64,000 nt of DNA from Paraniabella hibiscisoli (lineage in GTDB: Bacteria > Bacteroidota > Bacteroidia > Chitinophagales > Chitinophagaceae): the NCBI RefSeq assembly GCF_022512515.1, contig NZ_JAKWBK010000003.1:124001-188000 (forward strand), in the 5' to 3' direction. Position numbers and translations under genes: made by a program. The notes beneath the pieces are model-generated. The model had not been told where the DNA came from and ran no database searches. It was given only the letters and a program-made list of their open reading frames with translations. Below, one piece after another: positions 39,500 to 46,903 of the stretch (the first letter of the stretch is position 1; every line of letters starts with the position of its first letter).

Positions 39500-40992
39500 A
39501 TGGCTAAAAAATTAGCATCTACAAAAAAAACAGCTACAAAAAAAATTGCAAAGCCCGACGAGAATTTTGCAAGAACTAAAATTGTAGCAACAGTAGGCCC
39601 TGCATGTAATACCTACGACAAATTACTGGCGCTGGTAAAAGCAGGTGTTAATGTGTTCAGGTTGAATTTTTCGCACGGAGCACATGAAGAAAAGAAAACC
39701 ATTATTGAATACATCCGCGAGATCAATAAAAACGAAGGTTGCCATGTTGCCATTCTGGGCGATTTGCAAGGCCCCAAATTGCGTGTGGGTGAAATAGAAG
39801 GTGGCGGCATGCCGGTAAGCCCCGGTGATAAATTTATTTTTACCAACCAAAAGATAATTGGTAATAAAGAAAAGCTGTACATCCATTATCCCAATTTTCA
39901 TACAGATGTGAAAGTAGGTAACAAGATCATGATCGACGATGGAAAGCTCGAAGTGGTAGTAAAAAGATACTGCCCAATAACGATGTACAGGTAGAAGTAT
40001 TATTGGGTGGTTTTATTTCTTCTAAAAAAGGAGTAAACCTGCCGGATACGAAAATATCATTGCCTGCATTAACTCCCAAGGATCTGGCTGATCTTGACTT
40101 TATTATTCAGCAGGAGCTGGATTGGGTGGCATTAAGCTTTGTACGCCAGACAGAAGACATTAAAAAGCTTAGAAAGATATTAGACAAAAAGAAGAGCCGC
40201 AGCAAGATTATTGCTAAAATAGAAATGCCTGAGGCTATTCCTAATATCCGCGATATCATTAATGCATCGGATGCAATTATGATTGCGCGTGGCGACCTGG
40301 GTGTTGAACTTCCCGTTGAAAAAGTACCTTTGATCCAGAAGAATATCATTAAAAAATGTATTCACCGTGCGAAGCCTGTAATTGTGGCTACGCAGATGAT
40401 GGAAAGCATGATCGACCGTACCAAACCTAACCGTAGTGAAATTACGGATGTGGCGAATGCGGTATTAGAAGGCGCTGATGCAGTGATGTTGAGCGGTGAG
40501 ACAGCAACAACACACCCCACATTGGTAGTAGAAACCATGCGTAAGATCATTGTAGAGATTGAGCGCACTGAGTACAACTACGACCTGGATGAAGTATTGC
40601 AACCTCAGCCCCATTCTCCTACCCTTACCAGCGATGCGGTTTGTTACAATGCCTGTCACCTGGCTAAAGACGTAGCGGCTAATGCCCTTATCGGTATGAC
40701 CCAGAGCGGCTACACCGGCTTTATGCTCAGCAGCTATCGTCCTAAAGTACCTCTGTACGTATTTACGAAGCACCCGGGCCTTATCAATCAAATGAGCCTG
40801 GCATGGGGCGTGCGTGCCTTTTTGTATGATGATGATGAGCGTAGCCTGGATACTATCTTCTCAGAGCAGATCGAAATTCTGAAAACGAATGGTTACCTGA
40901 AGAAAAATGACATAGCAGTAAGTACGGGCAGTACACCCGTACATTTAAAAATACCTACCAATACGATCAAGATCACCAAGATCGGACAATAG
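39500..40992 (+). CDS. pyk: Pyruvate kinase (frameshifted)
   Basis: Last step of glycolysis, phosphoenolpyruvate plus ADP to pyruvate plus ATP. A Lys-rich N-terminal extension precedes TKIVATVGPAC, then VFRLNFSHG, LGDLQGPKLRVG, MIDDG, the B-domain, DWVALSFVR, IAKIEMPEAI with the catalytic Lys/Glu region, MIARGDLGVELP, and VIVATQMMESM. The end (NTIKITKIGQ) is normal. One shift near 39968 in a run of five A splits it. It is paired with the phosphofructokinase gene, so the two control points of glycolysis are adjacent. Confidence 0.96.
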
Positions 40993-41013
40993 TAGAATAG
41001 GTTTAGATAATTG

Positions 41014-41043
41014 AAACGCTGCCTGCGAGGGTGGCGTTTTTTT
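41014..41043 (+). terminator. Intrinsic terminator after pyruvate kinase
   Basis: AAACGCTGCC pairs with GGTGGCGTTT (about ten pairs, two T-G), then a seven-base T-run. Confidence 0.72.
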
Positions 41044-41057
41044 ATGAATGATGAGTG

Positions 41058-41174
41058 TGCCACGAATACACGAATGGTTCTTTTCTATAAAATCAGACTG
41101 ATATATATGAATCTTTAATCGATCGCAAAATTCACATTACAAATACGTGCATATTTATTCGTGCATTAGTGGCA
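41058..41174. repeat. 117-bp MITE-like repeat, copy 1
   Basis: Bounded by terminal inverted repeats TGCCACGAATACACGAAT and the complement of ATTCGTGCATTAGTGGCA (16 of 18 match). No coding content. A second copy of the same length lies at 41343. Confidence 0.7.
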
Positions 41175-41195
41175 AAAAAACCTGAGCGCCACGGA

Positions 41196-41220
41196 TGCCC
41201 GCCTGAACGGACGGGCAGGC
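41196..41220. repeat. REP-like GC-rich hairpin
   Basis: TGCCCG and CGGGCA flank a ten-base centre, with GCCTG/CAGGC able to pair in an alternative fold. It lies between the two 117-bp repeats in a gene-free interval. Confidence 0.45.
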
Positions 41221-41342
41221 ACAGATAATTTCTGAATAGTTGAATCTGCTTATCGGCCCCTAATGTATTTTGAATATTATATAAGTCCTATTGGAGATCT
41301 GCCTATACTTCTATATATGCTATTTTACACCATTGGTAAGCC

Positions 41343-41459
41343 GCCACGAATGCACAAATGTTTCTCAGCTATAAGGGCTCCTGAATATAAATAAGCCTTT
41401 CATCAGTTCGAACAAATCGTCTTACAAATACCTGGATATTTATTCGTGCATTAGTGGCA
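41343..41459. repeat. 117-bp MITE-like repeat, copy 2
   Basis: Same length and ends as copy 1 (GCCACGAATGCACAAAT ... ATTCGTGCATTAGTGGCA), with the 3' 40 bases almost the same and the middle more diverged. The whole 41046-41539 interval is gene-free apart from these repeats. A segment at 41475-41515 (GCAGTTGGTGTTTTC ... ATCAACAGC) weakly resembles the cassette-array repeat further right. Confidence 0.7.
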
Positions 41460-41539
41460 ATAAAATGGTTTATAGCCGCAGTTGGTGTTTTCCCCCGCTG
41501 CTGTTTTTTCATCAACAGCTTCCACTCCCGGGAAGTAGT

Positions 41540-42111
41540 TCAATTATCTCGCTCACCTAAACCCAAACAGTAAACCGCATATACCAGCTTTTTAAGATAT
41601 AGATTGAAATTCAGTAACTCCGGGCTGTGTAATTCTTCTGCAACAGAGCCGCTGCCTATAGCATTTTCGGTAAAACAGATTAGCAGCTGTTTCCATTGAA
41701 GCAAAGATTGGTATTGAAAGAAACGGGACAGGAATAACTCTGGTTGCCAATACTCTGCTGCATTTAACGGCATGGGCAATAAGTTAGTTGATAATTGCAG
41801 CTGATAAGGAAGTTTTTTAATAAGATTCTTATCGCGCTTTGGATGCAGCAGCCAGGCTATCTCCATGAGTAGTTCTATGTTTTTACCCAGTTGTAAAGCA
41901 TTGGCCGGGCTCCCCTGCCGCCAGGCATAACCCTCGGTTAAAGCTGCTATGCAAAACTCATCTATAGCAGTTGCTAATTCCCGTGGTTGATTTTCCTTAA
42001 ACAGTTTTTCTATCACCTTCTTCAGGTTTAGCTTAAGCGGATGACATTGATATTTATACGCCAACTGGCTTAACCAATGCTCCGGCGACAGTGGGTGTTT
42101 TGCTTTTTCAT
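41540..42111 (-). CDS. Hypothetical protein of accessory locus (frameshifted)
   Basis: About 190 residues and no recognised family. The best start is ATG at 42111; an A-run shift near 42107 must be corrected to join MKKAKHPLSPEHW to the long frame. The protein is Leu/Trp/Gln-rich and looks all-helical (ELATAIDEFCIAALTEGYAW, LGKNIELLMEIAWLLHPK). Its stop lies 36 bases from a repeat-like segment. It is the second gene of a minus-strand pair with 42134..42595, opposite an XRE regulator. Confidence 0.55.
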
Positions 42112-42133
42112 GGCTAGTGATTTTAGGTGGTAG

Positions 42134-42595
42134 CTAACCTGCCGGGAAAAGCGGTAATAATTTCCCGGCGGTACTGCTGATTATGGTCATTATAGTAACA
42201 GTATTACCAGCAGGATCATAACCCAAAGAGTAGCCTGCCTCCCATACTCTTTGCAGGTTGGCGCTGCCGGCAAGGGGTTCGGGCGATAGCTGGCCGGCTT
42301 CCTTTATGGCATTCACAATCTCCGGTATGGATATAGTAAACTTACCGGCCAATGGGTGGCGCGGTAATTTATAATAATGGCGCTCCAGTATATGCGCCAG
42401 TACAGTAGCGCTTAAATACCAGCTTTTACGCAATAGCTTTTTATGCTGTTGTACCGGCAATTGCCAAATCAAACCTTCCTGTAGTTGTTGCAGCCAGGTG
42501 GCAGTATCGGCCAATAAAAATAATACCTGTAGCCATTGGGCCTCGTTAAAAACAAAAGCGTTGGGTGTGGTTGCGGTGTCGGTTGTAGTGTTCAT
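42134..42595 (-). CDS. Hypothetical protein of accessory locus
   Basis: A 153-residue protein starting at the ATG at 42595; an upstream in-frame extension to 42757 is rejected because it covers the hairpin element. No family is recognised. It appears helical and Leu/Trp-rich (QWLQVLFLLADTATWLQQLQEG), with KSWYLSATVLAHILERHYYKLPRHP in the middle and a Gly/Ile-rich end. The partner gene downstream has a similar composition. It is preceded by a strong hairpin and T-run that may act as an attenuator. Confidence 0.55.
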   Translation of the reverse strand: MNTTTDTATTPNAFVFNEAQWLQVLFLLADTATWLQQLQEGLIWQLPVQQHKKLLRKSWYLSATVLAHILERHYYKLPRHPLAGKFTISIPEIVNAIKEAGQLSPEPLAGSANLQRVWEAGYSLGYDPAGNTVTIMTIISSTAGKLLPLFPAG

Positions 42596-42621
42596 AGTAA
42601 AGCGTTTTAAACAGCACCGCA

Positions 42622-42698
42622 CAAAAAAGGCGTGGGTGCTCAACTTACTGCTTTTGAGGCCCTGAGAAGCCCTGGAACAGATAAGAGAGCCCACGCCT
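42622..42698 (-). ncRNA. Structured leader or small RNA: long hairpin followed by T-run
   Basis: Read on the minus strand, AGGCGTGGGCTCTC (42698-42685) and GAGCACCCACGCCT (42641-42628) form a 14-base stem with two mismatches around a 43-base loop, then TTTTTT. This has the form of an intrinsic terminator with a large loop, ending 27-33 bases before the start of the unknown gene at 42595. It could be an attenuator of that gene or a separate RNA. No known RNA family was recognised. Confidence 0.5.
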
Positions 42699-42841
42699 AG
42701 GTCGTGAGCTATTCTACTTATCATCTCGTTCCGTTTTAGAAATTTCTCAGGTTTCAAAAGCGAGATTCAAAGCGAATGCTTCAAATAATGTATGAAGTAG
42801 TCGCGAATTTAGATATTACTGCCACAAATGTAGTGAAATTT

Positions 42842-42869
42842 TATATGACGTATAATTATACGTCATATA
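42842..42869. promoter_or_regulatory. 28-bp perfect palindrome, probable operator
   Basis: TATATGACGTATAA and its exact complement TTATACGTCATATA form an uninterrupted 28-base palindrome centred at 42855/42856. It lies 27 bases before the XRE gene and between it and the divergent gene pair, as expected for an autoregulator site. The inner TGACGTATAATTATACGTCA is the likely binding core (inference). Confidence 0.65.
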
Positions 42870-42896
42870 TTTTTAAAATTCTTTGAGATTGCCTCA

Positions 42897-43219
42897 ATGA
42901 AGGCGCACAATAAAAAAGAAAAGGAGGATATAGCATTTCAATTTGCGGTAGGTCTCTTTAAAGCATTAAAGGATCAAGGTTACAGCGTTAACCAACTTGC
43001 CCTTGAAATGGGAGTTGAAAAATCACACTTACAGCTTATTGCTAATGGTAAAAAAATATTACGCTTTCTACTCAAATAGCCATTACCAACGGACTAAAAA
43101 TTTCTTTTAGCGAAATCGCTTCTTATTATGACAATGTTACTGATGCCGATAAAAAGGAATTCAAGGCCTATCAAAAAAGTCAGCAAAAATTAAAAGGCCA
43201 CGTAAAGAAAAGTCAATAG
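42897..43219 (+). CDS. XRE-family helix-turn-helix regulator (frameshifted)
   Basis: About 108 residues. The N-terminal two-thirds is a Cro/C1-type DNA-binding domain (FAVGLFKALKDQGYSVNQLALEMGVEKSHLQLIANGKKN, then STQIAITNGLKISFSEI). A shift near 43047 in a run of seven A splits it; reading across gives the usual helix 4-5 and a basic tail (QKLKGHVKKSQ). It is divergent from the unknown gene pair and next to the palindrome, so it probably represses itself and that pair. It resembles control proteins of mobile or toxin-antitoxin loci. Confidence 0.8.
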
Positions 43220-43297
43220 CTATTACATTACGACATTCCAGCCTTAAGACTATACTTTTTATGCTTAATACTATTGATCACTAAATTTGATTGCAAA

Positions 43298-43546
43298 ATG
43301 AAAGCGCTGATAGTGATCTTGTTTAACCTGGTAGTTCTGACTTTGCTATTTAAGATATTCTTTAAGAATTTGACGGGATTTAAAAAAGCCCTTTATTATT
43401 TTATAAAGCCTGATATTATATCCATTATTCAAAAGGATTATGATAGTGATTTCAATTATACACACAAAATGTTATTTTTCTTGATTGTTGCAGGATTGAT
43501 AGCCGGCGCCGAAATACTAATACTCTATCAATTTTCAATGTATTAG
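43298..43546 (+). CDS. Small membrane protein, unknown (array gene)
   Basis: About 82 residues from the ATG at 43298 (an upstream ATG at 43274 adds eight residues). Two membrane helices (ALIVILFNLVVLTLLFKIFF and MLFFLIVAGLIAGAEILILYQF) flank a soluble loop with YYFIKPDIISIIQKDYDSDF. The small membrane protein at 45277 has the same size and plan (two helices around a loop with FYTKP), so both may be membrane immunity-like proteins. It is followed directly by a disrupted repeat carrying the IS element. Confidence 0.55.
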   Translation: MKALIVILFNLVVLTLLFKIFFKNLTGFKKALYYFIKPDIISIIQKDYDSDFNYTHKMLFFLIVAGLIAGAEILILYQFSMY

Positions 43547-43591
43547 TTGCTGTTAGCTTTTTATAACACAACTGGATTATTTAACAGGAAA
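43547..43591. repeat. Cassette-array repeat, left half, interrupted by the IS element
   Basis: TTATTTAACAGGAAA before the IS and GAAACGATATGAAACGAACCCTC after it, when joined over the target duplication, resemble repeat copy B (TTATTTAGCAGGAATTGATGCAGAAACATCCCCTC). The IS therefore seems to have landed in a copy of the repeat. The first part (TTAGTTGCTGTTAGC) is more diverged. Confidence 0.45.
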
Positions 43592-43666
43592 TGAGGTCCT
43601 CCCATATTTAGTAGCAGCCTAAACTAGAAAATTGGCGCTATTTTCCTGAGATATTGTGCCTGCGTG

Positions 43667-43727
43667 CGGAATGATGTGTGGTTGCTTTTTTTACTTTTTT
43701 TCTTAACTCAATCCACACATCATTCCG
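43667..43727. repeat. 15-bp-stem hairpin within the IS, 3' of orfB
   Basis: CGGAATGATGTGTGG and CCACACATCATTCCG are perfectly complementary around a 31-base T-rich loop. It lies between the orfB stop and the inverted repeat, so it may end or stabilise transcripts; the T-runs inside the loop are unusual for a terminator. Confidence 0.6.
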
Positions 43728-43764
43728 AACGTAGGAGCCGCCGGCAGGCATAAGAAAAGTCTTT

Positions 43765-44517
43765 TTATTGCTGTTGTTGAACCCATTTAATAAATTCTGC
43801 CGGGGTCATATCATTTAAAGAACTATGCGGCCTAAATTCGTTATACTCAATTCGCCAAGCTTCAATCTTTTCACTTGCGTCTTGTAAAGATAAGAACCAG
43901 TGGGCATTTAAGCACTCATCCCTTAAACTGCCATTGAAAGATTCTATGAACGGGTTGTCTGTTGGTTTACCTGGCCTGGAATAGTCCAGAGTTACTTTAT
44001 TTTCATAAGCCCAACGATCAACTTCTTTTGAGATAAACTCACTTCCATTATCTGTTTGTATCCGTTTCGGAACCAAGCCTCTCTTAGATTTAATCTGTTG
44101 CAACGCTGTGACCACATCGCTGCCTTTTAATGACTGCCCCGCTATAATGGCCAAACATTCCCGACTAAAATTATCCACTATAGTTAATGCCCTGAATTTT
44201 CTGCCGTCAAAGAGCGCATCGCTCACAAAATCCATCGACCAAAACTGGTGCAATTCAGTATTCACCAGTCTTTCAAGCCTTTGTGCCGCAGCCCTGCATC
44301 GCCGCGGCTTTTTGCTTCTTAAGTTTAATCCTTCTTCTTTATACACCCGGTACACTCGTTTATGATTATCCCTCCAGCCTTCCCGCCTCAGCAGTATATA
44401 TATCCGCCAAAGGCCATATCGCACACGTGTAACAGCAATCTCACGGATCCTGCTTCGTAGGGGTGCATCTTGCCTTCGATGGTGTTTGTAATAGTATACC
44501 GAATGATAAACCATCAT
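43765..44517 (-). CDS. IS3 OrfB, DDE integrase domain
   Basis: rve-type catalytic domain: first Asp in HQFWSMDFVSDAL, second Asp in KRIQTDNGSEFIS, and Glu in NPFIESFNGSLRDECLN. An HTH_21-like segment (REIAVTRVRYGLWRIYILLRREGW) comes before the core and NEFRPHSSLNDMTPAEF closes it. The frame is open upstream to the slippage site near 44606, so it is probably made mainly as OrfAB. It is not broken by frameshifts. Confidence 0.9.
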   Translation of the reverse strand: MMVYHSVYYYKHHRRQDAPLRSRIREIAVTRVRYGLWRIYILLRREGWRDNHKRVYRVYKEEGLNLRSKKPRRCRAAAQRLERLVNTELHQFWSMDFVSDALFDGRKFRALTIVDNFSRECLAIIAGQSLKGSDVVTALQQIKSKRGLVPKRIQTDNGSEFISKEVDRWAYENKVTLDYSRPGKPTDNPFIESFNGSLRDECLNAHWFLSLQDASEKIEAWRIEYNEFRPHSSLNDMTPAEFIKWVQQQQ

Positions 44518-44867
44518 TAACCTGCACGATCTTCGTGTTGATACCTGGTATTGCTGCCTCAGATATATCGCTAATTCCTTTTTCTGTGCAGGCTTCAGAG
44601 CTTTTTTTTTATTACATCCTGTAGCATTTGCCTGTCAAGACTCAAATCGGCTACAATCTGTTTTAAACGGGCGTTTTCCTCTTTTAGCATTCTTAATTCC
44701 CGAAGTTCGGATACGCCCAATCCTCCATATTTTTTCTTCCAGTTGTAAAAAGTAGCTTCCGAAATCCCCAGCTTCCGGCAGATCTCTTCCACCTTTACTC
44801 CCTGTTCTGATTGACGAATCGAAAACACAATCTGTGCCTCCGTAAACTTTGACTTCTTCATACGCAA
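43765..44867 (-). CDS. IS3-family transposase OrfAB (programmed -1 frameshift product)
   Basis: Fusion of orfA and orfB made by -1 slippage on nine A residues (T9 at 44602-44610 on the plus strand), just before the orfA stop. After the shift the frame continues KKALKPAQKKELAIYLRQQYQ into the catalytic domain. The complete protein of about 365 residues has an N-terminal helix-turn-helix and a C-terminal DDE integrase core, the usual IS3 transposase. Unlike the other shifts in the window this one is expected biologically. Confidence 0.88.
44595..44867 (-). CDS. IS3 OrfA, transposase N-terminal HTH protein
   Basis: A 90-residue DNA-binding protein: KSKFTEAQIVFSIRQSEQGVKVEEICRKLGISEATFYNWKKKYGG is the HTH_8-type domain, followed by a leucine-zipper-like helix (LRELRMLKEENARLKQIVADLSLDRQMLQDVI). 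This composition is typical of the IS407 group of IS3. The final codons contain the slippery A-run that gives OrfAB. Confidence 0.92.
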   Translation of the reverse strand: MRMKKSKFTEAQIVFSIRQSEQGVKVEEICRKLGISEATFYNWKKKYGGLGVSELRELRMLKEENARLKQIVADLSLDRQMLQDVIKKKL

Positions 44868-45040
44868 TATTTAATTTTTAAGTTATCGATATTGCGCCAA
44901 TTTTCTACTTTTAATCGCTACGTTTTTTAGGGAGGAGGTCAGAAACGATATGAAACGAACCCTCGATATTTAATTATGGAACACACACCTCACCTCTTTT
45001 GTGTTTTATGCAAGGTATACATTCAATCACCAATAATTAC

Positions 45041-45133
45041 ATCTGCAAAGAATGGGAAACAGCTTCCTATAACATTACTTTGTACACGCTTGAAAAAATT
45101 TGCATAGCAAGGGATTTGACGCTTACCTTCTAA
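45041..45133 (+). pseudogene. XRE HTH C-terminal remnant, fragment 1
   Basis: In frame: NITLYTLEKICIARDLTLTF then stop, the last helix of a Cro/C1-type regulator, without the DNA-binding helices. About 60 bases are nearly the same as fragment 2 at 45699. The surrounding 44946-45276 interval holds no intact gene; the first part is the right half of the IS-interrupted repeat. Confidence 0.5.
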
Positions 45134-45276
45134 GATTGATTAGGCAAGAGTATTTAGCTCGTTGAACTTTGAACTTCATGGATGCGAGAAAATATTTTCT
45201 CATTGATTACCCAACGGTAGTTGGTAGCTGCTTATGCTTAACCAAAACACTTTATCGAAAATAAAAATACAGCATC

Positions 45277-45528
45277 CTATTGCGAAATAGACACTATTAA
45301 CAAACCTATCAAAAGGATAATAAGTGAATACACTACATTGCAAGTTTTTTTAAGTTTTTTATATTTAGGTAATACAGGTTTCGTATAAAACAATAGAAAT
45401 TCAATTGAATCTCCGGTTCCAGATAAGTTCAAATCTCTTTTATTCTTTTTCGCAATAAAGTAATGGAGATAAACTTTTAAAATAAAAAGAACTCCTATAA
45501 ATACATGCAAGTTTTCTAGAAAAAACAT
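45277..45528 (-). CDS. Small membrane protein, unknown (array gene)
   Basis: 83 residues with two membrane helices (LHVFIGVLFILKVYLHYFIA and VVYSLIILLIGLLIVSI) around a basic, polar loop (KKNKRDLNLSGTGDSIEFLLFYTKPVLPKYKKLKK). Its plan is like the protein at 43298. The AT-rich base use differs from the housekeeping genes and agrees with the neighbouring small genes, suggesting transfer. It could be an immunity protein for a membrane-acting toxin, but no toxin is seen. Confidence 0.55.
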   Translation of the reverse strand: MFFLENLHVFIGVLFILKVYLHYFIAKKNKRDLNLSGTGDSIEFLLFYTKPVLPKYKKLKKTCNVVYSLIILLIGLLIVSISQ

Positions 45529-45603
45529 TTGTCGGGAATTATTTCTTTAGTTATCAATGACAACGAGGCATTCGCCTTTACACCAAAAAAGAACTGACGT
45601 TCC

Positions 45604-45694
45604 GCCTGTTGGTGTTTTTCACTGACAGCAAATATATTATTTAATAGCAACAGATACAGGATAGCACCCATTAACTATCCGGCCTGCACTTCAG
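45604..45694. repeat. Cassette-array repeat, copy A (3' end lost)
   Basis: GCCTGTTGGTGTTTTTCACTGACAG start, then AAATATATTATTTAATAGCAACAGATACAGG and GGCCTGCACTTCAG. The right hairpin is missing and replaced by the HTH fragment. Confidence 0.75.
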
Positions 45695-45698
45695 TCCG

Positions 45699-45785
45699 GA
45701 TAATATAACCTTGTACACGCTTGAAAAAATATGCACGGCAAGAGATTTAACGCTGGAAGATTTTTTTAGTTTGATTAAAAGGTAG
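45699..45785 (+). pseudogene. XRE HTH C-terminal remnant, fragment 2
   Basis: In frame: ITLYTLEKICTARDLTLEDFFSLIKR then stop, the typical C-terminus of a small Cro/C1-type regulator. The upstream DNA-binding part is absent; repeat copy A directly abuts it. Fragment 1 at 45041 shares TACACGCTTGAAAAAAT and following bases, so a regulator gene was copied and cut twice in this region. Confidence 0.55.
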
Positions 45786-45941
45786 GAAAACTCTAGCTCG
45801 AACTTCTTATGCTTCAGCTGATGGTGAAACTCTAGCACAGTTATTGAGCACAAACACCAAAATGAAACAATACCCAAACCCTTTTTAGTTGTAAACTTGC
45901 ACCGAATTGAACGGGTGGCTATATATCTATATTAGAAACTG

Positions 45942-46235
45942 TCATTGGTGTAGCTTATGGTTAATCATAGCCAACCATTCTAGTGCATCAGAGGGGCTCT
46001 CGAAGAATCGATTAGACTCGTCGCTGACCTCCTGCCAATAATCTTCTATATTACACATCAGAGAAGATAACTCTTTCTTTGTTTGCTCTAATTCCGTCTT
46101 CGATTTTTCCGATTTATTACTGTCGATAATATAGTTCGTTGTCACTTCTTCATCTGTCAATCCTTCAATATCTGCATCAGGAAAATAAGCACCAAAAAAT
46201 TGGTACAAGACAGGATAACTTTTTTTAAAGCTCAT
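45942..46235 (-). CDS. CdiI-like contact-dependent growth inhibition immunity protein (orphan)
   Basis: 97 residues, intact. The N-terminus YPVLYQFFGAYFPDADIEGLTDEEV fits the CdiI_2-type immunity family (LxQFFGxYFxxDxxxEG...EEV), followed by a charged helix (TELEQTKKELSSLMCNIEDYWQE) and PSDALEWLAMINHKLHQ. Such proteins neutralise CdiA C-terminal toxins. No cdiA or toxin fragment is next to it, so it would be an orphan immunity gene, flanked by array repeats A and B. Family call is by eye. Confidence 0.7.
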   Translation of the reverse strand: MSFKKSYPVLYQFFGAYFPDADIEGLTDEEVTTNYIIDSNKSEKSKTELEQTKKELSSLMCNIEDYWQEVSDESNRFFESPSDALEWLAMINHKLHQ

Positions 46236-46255
46236 TTTTCGTATTATTGATTTCT

Positions 46256-46386
46256 TGGTGCTGCGGCTTTTTTAGCAACTGCAAATATATTATTTAGCAG
46301 GAATTGATGCAGAAACATCCCCTCAACAATTAACCATGCGGCCGGCGCTTCGGTTGTTGGTCAAAAAATACACAATAACAGTGGCG
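46256..46386. repeat. Cassette-array repeat, copy B
   Basis: Left part diverged (GGTGCTGCGGCTTTTTTAGCAACTGC), middle AAATATATTATTTAGCAGGAATTGATGC, right hairpin CTTCGGTTGTTGGTCAAAAAATACACAATAAC. It lies between two small minus-strand genes. Confidence 0.8.
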
Positions 46387-46416
46387 AAGGAAGACAAACA
46401 ATGATAAAAATCTTTA

Positions 46417-46716
46417 TTATTTGAAGACCAGATAATTGTCAATTTCCAGACCATCTTCATCTAAAACAGATATATAATGTCCTAAATAAAAATCATTTGA
46501 AAATAAGTCCACTCTTACTTCAATAAGATAAGCGTCACTATGTAAACCGAGATATTTAAATCGCACAGAATCCATTTTAACATCTAAATCATGTACAGAT
46601 ATTCCGAGCTCGTCTGATAAAAAAGAGTTTTCCTCTACTTCAATGCATCTTTTATAAGATTCAGTCGCATTGAAATAATAGTTTTCTAACATTTCTTTAT
46701 TCATTTCCCTTGTCAT
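46417..46716 (-). CDS. Small acidic cytosolic protein, unknown (array gene)
   Basis: 99 residues (an inner ATG gives 95). No signal, no membrane helix, strongly acidic, with an alpha start (MLENYYFNATESYKRCIEV) and a beta-rich end (YLIEVRVDLFSNDFYLGHYISVLDEDG). Size, charge and setting match immunity or antitoxin proteins, but I do not recognise a family. Repeats B and C flank it. Confidence 0.55.
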   Translation of the reverse strand: MTREMNKEMLENYYFNATESYKRCIEVEENSFLSDELGISVHDLDVKMDSVRFKYLGLHSDAYLIEVRVDLFSNDFYLGHYISVLDEDGLEIDNYLVFK

Positions 46717-46733
46717 GCTGATAACCTGATATT

Positions 46734-46860
46734 CTGCTGCTTTTAGTATTTTTCATCTACAGCAAATATAGTATTTCACAGCAACAGATATAGAACGACA
46801 CCTCAATAACTAACTATCCGTCCCACGCTTCAGTTGTTGGTCAAAAAGACACAACAACGT
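46734..46860. repeat. Cassette-array repeat, copy C
   Basis: TTTTTCATCTACAGCAAATATAGTATTTCACAGCAACAGATA in the left part and CGCTTCAGTTGTTGGTCAAAAAGACACAACAACG on the right. It lies between two small minus-strand genes. Confidence 0.85.
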
Positions 46861-46903
46861 CTACTCACCGGACACTAGCCAAGGAAACATTCGATATTGT
46901 CAA

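Larger units (their letters stand above)
43592..44941 (-). mobile_element. IS3-family insertion sequence (IS407-like group), complete, 1350 bp
   Basis: Terminal inverted repeats of about 48 bases: the left end TGAGGTCCTCCC and the right end (reverse) TGACCTCCTCCC, both running into GTAGC and then TAGAAAATTGGCGC. It is flanked by a 4-bp direct repeat GAAA (43588-43591 and 44942-44945), the target size of this group. It carries orfA and orfB joined by a -1 slippage site. All parts are present and in frame, so it looks recently active. Confidence 0.92.

Noticed and set aside
42596..42757. N-terminal extension of the unknown gene at 42134
   Set aside because: The extension covers the hairpin and T-run; the ATG at 42595 after them is a more natural start.
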